A stretch of 64,000 nucleotides of DNA from Oikopleura dioica. Its lineage: Eukaryota > Chordata > Appendicularia > Copelata > Oikopleuridae. The notes below the pieces were generated by a model. The model was not told the DNA's origin. It saw only the letters and a program-made list of their open reading frames with translations, and made no database searches. The stretch's first letter is position 1. Every line of letters starts with the position of its first letter. The DNA lies in NCBI GenBank assembly GCA_907165135.1, contig OU015568.1:10114501-10178500 (forward strand), in the 5' to 3' direction. A program made the translations under genes and the position numbers. Positions 56,721 through 64,000 of this stretch are shown one piece after another.

Positions 56721-59700
56721 TTAGGTTAATAATAGAGGCCGAATATCCTTTTGGATTTGGGCAAAATTCTGTTCTAAGTTGAGGTGATATTCTGAGCGAG
56801 AATTGATCATTAGTTCTTTGTTTCTGGAAATGGCACAGCGGCAGACATGCATGAAGTCGATAAAAGCATCACGGAGGTCTTCCCAGTCGAGTATTTCTTG
56901 TTCGGTGACTGGTTTTTGACCGAGAAGCTCTCTCGCGAGGTGCAAAGGGCCCTTGAAATATTTTACTAACGTTTTTTTTCAAGATAAATCTTACCTGATT
57001 GACCGTCGCTTGAATAGATCCCTGTAATTGCAGTTGTATGATCCTCGTATCGTCAGATTTAAGCGAGTCATACAACGCCAAAGTCTTTGTGGTGATATCC
57101 TCTTTTGCAACTTGCAAGGGATTGAGCTCCTCTGTCCAGCTTCTCTTGACTTCTGCTTGTCCAAGAATGTAAGGCATCCGTGTTCTGACTTGTAGGAATG
57201 TTTTACGTTTGTATTGAACCTGAACTCAAATTAACGCGATCGCTTACAATGGTAAAGCGTCACCTTTACATCTCCATGAGCTTCCCCAGACGCAGTAAAC
57301 GGAGTTGCGTAGACGAAATTCGTTAAATTAACGAAATCTTGCCAGTTCTTGAATGGTTTCTGCCATTCTCTTCTATGAACCTTTAGAAAGGTTACCTGCA
57401 CCGAATTACTGTTTCCAGTTGGCGAAACGCTTTCCATAACGAGTTCTACATCCTCTCCAATAAGAGCGGAAGCTGATTTTCGAACACGATCTGAGACTTC
57501 CGATAATTTTGAAGCCATGGGCTCTCGAATGATGAAATCTTTATTCGCGAGAGTGACAGGAAAGGCCGGTCCTCGGTAATGCACTTTGAAATAGCAACCG
57601 AATCGTTCATCACCGTAGCGATCGTCTTGTTCGATTGCTTCTTGCTGTGCTGAGTAAATGTTTAGCTTGTCAAAAAGACAATGCATGAATACCTTGAAGA
57701 AGCTTTTCTGTGACATTTCTCATGGAATTTACATCCCCCGAAAGAAGATTCAACAGAGTCTGGTAACAACGAATGGATATCTCGGAAATCTTTCCCTTCG
57801 AGAAGCTTTTTGCAGCAGCCTCCAAGGACTGCTTGAATCCGTCTAGTGAAACTCTTGTATCTCTCTCTTGCGCAAACATAACTGCGGTAACGTGACCGAC
57901 CGACAAGCGGAGTTTAGCAGGCTCAGTCACGGCGGAATCGAGAGTTCTATTGATCCAGTCCGAAACAAATGCTTCGCTTTCTAAACTCCTCAAGCCAAGA
58001 TCTCGTGAAAAGAGAGCTGCTGATTTAGGAAGATTGTCACTATCCGGTGATGGAGCGTACCGGATGATTTCTAAAATGATTGCAGCTTTGTGAAGGTGGC
58101 AAAATCCTGCTTCAACTGGATGGGTTTCTTTTTGTTCCTCGGCTAGAGCAGTGAGCGCATCAATCCTTGATAGCGGGCAATAGGCGAGTAAATCTGCGAT
58201 TTGCATCAAAGTGAAATTTGAAGAGATGTTCTTCGAGTTCAAATCGATGAAATTGTCGACAGCTTCTACCAGACTCAAGATTCTTTCAGTAAACTCGACG
58301 TAGTGTTGACGAAACTCGGGTGAATCGTTTTGCGAGTATCCGAAAGACGACAGCTCTTTCAAATGGAAATACAAATTGCCACAATTGACGGTTCTCAGTT
58401 CAGAAAAGCTCTGATACCTTCTCAGCCCGAGAAGATTACAAACTCCGACGTTGATCCAGTAAGCAGGCAAGGAGAGGGTTGAAAATCGGACATAATGATC
58501 GGAAAGTACTTTCATCATCGTCAATTGAGCTGATTTTGAGACCTCCAAGTTGCCAGAGCTCAGTAAATTTGCGATTTTGATACACATGGCGGAAAGTAAC
58601 GGAGTGTAAATAAGACAGGGGAGGAACTTTGGCATCTGATTTCGCAAAACCTTCATAAGTCGAGTCAATGAACAGATAGCTGTCCCGTCACAAGTCAAGA
58701 TATGAATCATGACTTGGCAATAGGAACGGTGCCAGTAATCGCCATCGTCTTTTTCTTTCAGTTCGTAGATTTGTTCGAGAATGTCAATGACGGACTGGAA
58801 TATCTCGGTCGAGCTATCCAGATCAAGAATAATTCCTTGGTGCGTCTTATCGATGTCGAAAATGGACGATGCAGATGCTCTTCCAGAACCCGAAGTGGCT
58901 GTCAATCCACGAGTTTTTATTTGTTTCCACGATCTGAAACTACTTTCAGGAGCCTGATCAGGAGATCTTCCTAGCGACGCTGATTTCTGCTTCAGTAAAT
59001 TTACAGCTGATCCAGCGCCTTTATTCATCAGATCCAGTTGGTCGATGTTTTTCTTCGAATTCGATGGGTTTCGTTTCCTATCAAGAACGGCTTCAGGTGA
59101 ATATTTCAGGAGTGTCGTGATGGACAAAAGCATTTGGTTGAACAGAATGAGGTCTTTTTTGTCCATTGCGTTGATGAAATATGGAAATGTCGCTTTGCTG
59201 TTGCAGATCTTTCGAATCACCCACAAATTTACTACTAAGAGGATCTGCGCAGACGTGACAGGCATCTTATATTGATGCTTTTCTTTCGTATCGTCTGTGA
59301 ATAAATGTATCCTGTGAAGAGTTGATTTGACAAAAGGAAGGAAAAGGCGAGCTATTTCTTCGCTCATGTCATCGTAACGATTATCCGCGTCAATGGCCGA
59401 TTGAATCTTCATGAGCGAGCATAAATTGTAATTTAGTCCATGTACGTCCAAAGGACTCTTGGTACTCATAATCTTGATAACATCAGACATGATTTGCGAA
59501 AGAGGATCTTCCCCGAGATAATCTATTGAAGCTTTTTTCTCGTCGATCAGTTCAAAATACGATCCGTGGAAGACGATGAGACGGAAGAATCGAGCACGGA
59601 GAATGTTCATTGAATGCGTCTGCTGATCGTCTCCTACAGATCCTCTGGAGACGTCTTTAGTTATATCGTTGTATTGTTTGATCAGGTCAAAGAGTTGTTC

Positions 59701-62571
59701 CTTGCTGAGAATTTCGACTAAATCTCGGATAAAGAATCCGAACGAAGAGTTCATTCGGCGCGCATCTTCAAATCTATTGCCACTTCTTTTGGCGATTTCT
59801 TGAGTGATCCATGTCACGATGCTTTTCAGATAATCGAAAAAGCGTTCAGAAATTGTGTTCGATTTACCCTTCTCGCTGGAGAGCTGTAATTTATGCTCAG
59901 TAGCCGATTTAGTGATGAATTCCAAAAAGAACCAGACATTTTCAAGCACTTTTTCCTTCGAGGAATTCGAGCAAACGACCATTTGAAAAGCGAGTTCTTC
60001 GAACAACGGTCGTTTTATCTCATCTTTAGAAGGATTCATCGTCGATGGGGATGTTTTCATCGTCGATTTTTTCTTCGGGGTCAAATCAGGATTTGAAGCG
60101 GATGGATTCATCCTGGAAAGTCCTAAAGTTTCGGAATAGCTGGAATGGCGGTTGATTGATGCACCACTTGGCTTGGAACTGGTATTTTTCGATTTCATTG
60201 TGTGGCGAATCCAGTCTTTTCGCCCTAAAGTTGGGACATTTTGATCGTATGAGCTTTCGTCCATTATTCCTTCTCGCAGGACAAAGTAAACGTATTGCTC
60301 CAAATAGCGATTTCGCCCATGGGCGTCCCTCTTCAACGAATGATCTTCATGAATTCTTGAGACGAGAGAAACAAGAGTGTTGAAGGCTGCTTGAGCAATA
60401 ACAATTCGCTCCGTCAAAGGTGGATTTACGATGAGCCAGACTATTCGATTGAAAACTGTGTGCAAATGTTTAATGACCGAGCTCATAGCAGAATTTTGCG
60501 CTAGCGATCGAATTGAGCACAGAAGATCTTCATGAAGCTGCTCGACTGGCATTCTCCTCCCCGCAACGGTCGTAAATGTGTCTTCAGCTTCAAGCTTTTC
60601 TGCAGCCAAAACGCATTTGAGAAAGTAATGCACATTTCTGTCTTCAATATGGACGTTTGAATCGATCAAGACGTTTACTTTGAAAAGAGATTTCCTGTTT
60701 TCAAGCCATTTGACGCCGGGCAAATTTGCATCGGGGCTGATTCTTCCATAGCCACTTGGTGGTGGGTGAGAGCAGACGGGTAAATTAGCCTGTTGATTCA
60801 TCAGGTGTTGATTAGCATTCATCAGTGGGAGCCAACTGAAACCGACGGGGAGTTGTCGGCCTTCTTTGACGGAAATGTGGAAGAAGGTAAAGTAAAGATG
60901 GTGGTCAGGAGTTAGATTTGAAGGAACTTCGACCTTGATTTCGTCGAGAAAGGTCGGATGGCTGCGATGATAGGCGACGCTCGAGACATGGTGTGATTTC
61001 ATGATTCCGTCTTCGCCAAAAATCGCCGGCAAAGTTTCGAACTCGTTTCTGATTTCAATTTGCACGGCGATATTACGCGCTCGTTGATGATTTGAAAAGT
61101 TCACAGAGGTCGGGAAGATGTAGAGGACGTTTCGATAAGTGACAAGAGGTCTTGGCACTCGATTTTCTACTGGGAATTCGCGAACCATTTGTCCGATAGT
61201 TTGCGGGATGTCGTTTCGCCAGGGTTTGAGTTTTTGACCATCGTCGCTGCGGATATTGTGAAGGTCGACGGGGGACATGAGCGAGATGGAAAACTCGCAG
61301 TTGACGGTTCTTTGCTTATATTTTTGTGGGTTTTTGCAGACGTCGACGATGTGCCAGCAAATCTGCTCATCGGAGAGCTTTTCGTTGTCAGTCTTGTACA
61401 CCTGCTTGATGGAGAAATCGATAGCTCCATTAGGCGGGATGAACTCACTGCCAGCACCCGAGGATTCATCTTCAATGCTAAACGAGCTGTTGCTTGTTCG
61501 ATCCGAGTCGGAAAACACGGAATACGTTTCACTTTCATTGCTTCTCCTTCGATTCTCTGAAGAATGATGAGTGAACTTCCGCCGCTTCAGTCCTGCGAAA
61601 GCCACGAATGTCCACGCAAATTGCATTCGATATTGGCTCAGCAAGGACTCGTTGTTTTTCGCGGCGAGGCGAATCTTCTCCCTCTTTGCTTCTGGAACAT
61701 CCTTCTGATAAGCTTCTATTGGATCGTATTGGTCACTTTGGAAGCACTTTTCGATCTTCAACAGTATGACGTATTCGTCTTTGTTTTCTTCCAAATTGAA
61801 AACGGGAAATATCTTGTCCGCCGCTGTAAATTCGAAGTTGAAGTTTTCCGTCACTTTTCTCTTCTCCTTCATGTCGTAAATCGAGATCGATCCGAAGAGT
61901 CGTTCAAAGTTCTTGACCTCCCACTTCAGATGGTTGATTCTGAGGATGAAGGTCAGGGGCATTTTGAGGCATTTCTCCGGCACAGATGGAATCTCTCGCG
62001 ACTCATATTCTTCTGCTTCTGTTTTGAGCTTTGGCGGGGCAATAAGGGAGTATAAAAGCTAAAGAATGAATGAAGAATCATAGATTTTTGCGCTTTACCT
62101 TCGGTCTATCCCAAGAAATCTTCATTCTAGGGCTCATTTCCTTCACCGACTGCAGAGTTACTGACTTTGTCGGAGGCCTAGGAAAGCTTTCTTCTGTTCT
62201 CAAAGTCGTTTTCATTTTCTTACAGTTTTCTACGAGATCTTGCTTAAAGTACATTCGTTCCACGGAATTCTAAAGTTGTCGGTCATTCACTTTTCAACTC
62301 TCTATTTTAGCATTTTAGCTTGTCGGTTTTGCGACAGTTCGTCTTTGTTAGCTACTTACAAATGCATCCGTCGGTTTTATGGTCATCCATTCAGCTGAAT
62401 AGGTTTTTATGGCTTGGTGAGCGACTTCGTCGACTTTTCGTGGCTGAAATTGATGAACAAACGGGCTATTTTAGGCTTTTCCAAATCTGTAAGATCTCTA
62501 GAATGTTTTTGTTGGTTTCGAAAGCTTTCCTGTAGCGTTCTATGCTGATTCTCTCGAACGGCATCGCTCAT
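56721..62571 (-). CDS. DOCK6/7/8-type Rac/Cdc42 exchange factor
   Basis: Atypical GEF with DHR1 (lipid-binding) and DHR2 (catalytic) domains. N-terminal exons give KVDEVAHQAIKTYSAEWMTI and LFGSISIYDMKEKRKVTENF; the DHR1 region has RPLVTYRNVLYIFPTSVNFS, HPTFLDEIKVEVPSNLTPDH and PVGFSWLPLMNANQHL. A large helical middle follows, then DHR2 (FVNLTNFVYATPFTASGEAH) and a C-terminus with IQLQLQGSIQATVNQ and LNLEQNFAQIQKDIRPLL. The order matches vertebrate DOCK-C (6/7/8). The main exon is 1.4k codons. The first intron (62444-62529) appears to have a GA donor. The start directly follows cattttcag. The length (about 1850 residues) is shorter than human DOCK7, mainly at the N-terminus. Confidence 0.92.
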
Positions 62572-62583
62572 CTGAAAATGAAA
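62572..62583 (-). promoter_or_regulatory. Splice acceptor abutting the DOCK start codon
   Basis: TTTCATTTTCAG is followed directly by the ATG of the DOCK gene, leaving no 5' UTR beyond the acceptor. No upstream exon of this gene is recognisable, so a spliced-leader acceptor is the simplest explanation; an unseen cis-exon is the alternative. Confidence 0.6.
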
Positions 62584-62732
62584 GAGCGTTAGTTCTCTAC
62601 TTTTGGCTTTTTAATTTGGTAAATTTAAAAATCCTGTTCTCTTGTTTTTCTCGCTCTTCGAAGCACTTGATTGCTCGAAAGGCGCGCTCCGGGAAAAAAA
62701 AAAAGAAAAAAAAACAAAGGCGAAAAAACTGT

Positions 62733-62847
62733 GTCAGAAGTGGGATTCGAACCCACGCCTCCAATCGGAGACCAGAACACTCGGTACACTGATACAGTGC
62801 AAGCATAGGCTTGAGTCTGGCGCCTTAGACCGCTCGGCCATCCTGAC
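62733..62847 (-). tRNA. tRNA-Leu(CAA) with a 32-nt intron
   Basis: Minus-strand GTCAGGATGGCCGAGCGGTC (A box and acceptor) through CCAGACTCAAG (anticodon arm, CAA anticodon) and, after an intron, TTCTGGTCTCC...GGAGG (long class II variable arm), GTTCGAATCCC (B box) and ACTTCTGAC. The ends pair (GTCAG..CTGAC). The intron is 62778-62809 and lies one base 3' of the anticodon (after position 37), the canonical place. The body is almost identical to vertebrate tRNA-Leu-CAA. No CCA is encoded, as expected for a nuclear gene. Confidence 0.97.
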
Positions 62848-63095
62848 ACGGCGGGAGGCCGGCAAAAGCGCTACAGTATTGAGCTTGTTTTTGAAAATGT
62901 TTCAGGATTGGACCAGGAAGTGGTGAGGCATCATTTGGAATAATTCGACGATTGAAACACTTTTTTTTGATTTCTATTATTATTCTAAGATAATTAAAAA
63001 AAAACAATCAGAACAGACCAAAGAGAACTTCTGTGATAATTTTTTTATTACAAGGGGGGCTCAAAAGCAGAAGATAGATTTTCTTAGGGAAAAGC

Positions 63096-63592
63096 TTAAT
63101 TTTCTGGCTGGCATCTTTTGTCTGAATTGCAGAATTCATTTTCCCCACATTCCATGTCGCTGACACACTCGACAGCTCGACATTTGTTGTAGCTGCAGAT
63201 CTCGCGCATTCCACAATGGCTGTTCTTCTCACACTCGACAGCAACACATGATTGCTCCTCGCAAATTGCCCTTTCCCCGCAGTCGTTATTTCGCAGGCAC
63301 TCAACGTCGACGCATCGCTTCGAAGTTTTGTCGCAAACCTTTTTTGCCCCCGAAAATCTGCAATCGCTACAATGTCTGTTCGCGGTGCATTCGACCGTCA
63401 TGCAAACGTTGGAGACGCAGACTTCCTGCTCGCCACAATGTCTCTTTCGAGTGCATTCGACGATTTTGCAGGTGTTTGAGCGGCAGATACAGCTGCCATC
63501 CCGGCACTGAGGAATGGTACTGCTCACCACTTACCAACAGTATCTGCGGAAATAGCAGGAACAAAGAGAAGGACAGAGAAAAAAAGTTTCAT
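63096..63592 (-). CDS. Secreted cysteine-repeat protein
   Basis: The first exon encodes a signal peptide MKLFFSVLLFVPAISA (cleavage probably before DT). After an apparent 32-nt intron the rest is five to six repeats of the pattern VEC-x5-C-G-x5-C-x5-C (for example VECTRKRHCGEQEVCVSNVC and VECEKNSHCGMREICSYNKC), ending KRCQPEN. The third repeat carries an insertion (SDCRFSGAKKVCDK). The spacing recalls Dickkopf N-terminal-type modules, but I cannot assign a family. About 150 residues, very likely extracellular. Confidence 0.7.
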
Positions 63593-64000
63593 TGCTTTGA
63601 GAGTTTTTTTTTACTTTGGGAATGAGTTCTTTCCTTGATCTGCTGCTTTTATGGTGGTGGTGGTGGAGCAACACACGCGTTTATTGTTTACGAAAACGTG
63701 AGATAATTGTTGATCTCGGAAATATCAAGTATTTTACCGTGTCGTTACTTAACCGAGTGGTCCCGCGCTCTTACACGGGGATTTATTGTTAATTTGCAAA
63801 CAGAAGTCAGAAAATCAGCGTTTTTCTTTTTATGCGTTTTTAGAAAAAAATCAGCAAAATGTGTTGAATCAATTTCTTATTAATTAATTAATTCGGAGTG
63901 AAAATTATCTTTTCATTTGTCTAAAGCGCAGTATCACGAGTCGGGATGATCTGAGATGAGATTATCGATCTCACTGTCGCTGAGTCAGCTACTACGAGCC
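63593..64000. other. Terminal 400 bases without a recognised gene
   Basis: Apart from a (TGG)n run (63653-63664) no structure is evident. Sequence past about 63670 is AT-rich and may be promoter for the cysteine-repeat gene. Confidence 0.4.

Noticed and set aside
62642-62926. Frames overlapping the tRNA-Leu gene
   Set aside because: They read through the tRNA on either strand and are not conserved protein sequences.
63740-63790. tRNA-like string near the right end (ccgagtggtcccgcgctc)
   Set aside because: It lacks a B box and pairing arms; no cloverleaf can be drawn.

Overview
This is animal nuclear DNA from a very compact genome. Gene families are metazoan or vertebrate-like (CEP55, TONSL, Kidins220/ARMS, DOCK6/7/8, an Ifi-6-16 pair, a p53-like gene). 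Introns are mostly about 35-60 nt, same-strand neighbours are often less than 250 bp apart, and almost every inferred start codon sits 0-25 nt after an AG splice acceptor. Several introns need GA-AG or GC-AG boundaries. Compactness, operons, spliced-leader trans-splicing and GA/GC-AG introns together point to an appendicularian tunicate, most likely Oikopleura. That is an inference from gene style; no rRNA or mitochondrial marker is present.

Layout. 201-25732, minus strand: a possible TMEM231-like gene, PARL, an HSP110 gene with its own heat-shock element and TATA box, then an uninterrupted run that reads (in transcription order) MED24, PHKB, IMP4, RRP7, a FUN14 protein, an unknown membrane/coiled-coil protein, PEDS1, an SH3 protein, POLR2K, CEP55 and CPSF3, with gaps of 0-233 bp. 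This looks like one or several operons enriched in housekeeping RNA-processing and transcription genes. 25733-26888 is intergenic and holds a piggyBac-like MITE. 26889-33875, minus: two tandem Ifi-6-16 genes, NUBP2, LSM3 and a carbohydrate sulfotransferase whose largest intron carries a 958-bp foldback transposon.

34733-50216, plus strand: an SLC43 transporter, ACADL, a Vti1 SNARE, a CHIC protein, ALG6, a divergent p53-like gene and TONSL. One TONSL intron contains a 2.1-kb hAT-like element with 8-bp target duplication, a 15-copy hairpin tandem array and a nested second MITE. 50310-63592, minus: a small 50-residue ORF, Kidins220, a small membrane protein, a DOCK6/7/8 GEF, an intron-containing tRNA-Leu(CAA) and a secreted cysteine-repeat protein.

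The most notable results are four independent transposon insertions with readable TIRs and target duplications (two of them nested), non-canonical introns supported by family alignment, near-universal splice acceptors at start codons, and the divergent p53-like gene. Exon joins were made by eye from reading frame and family similarity; no alignment software was run.
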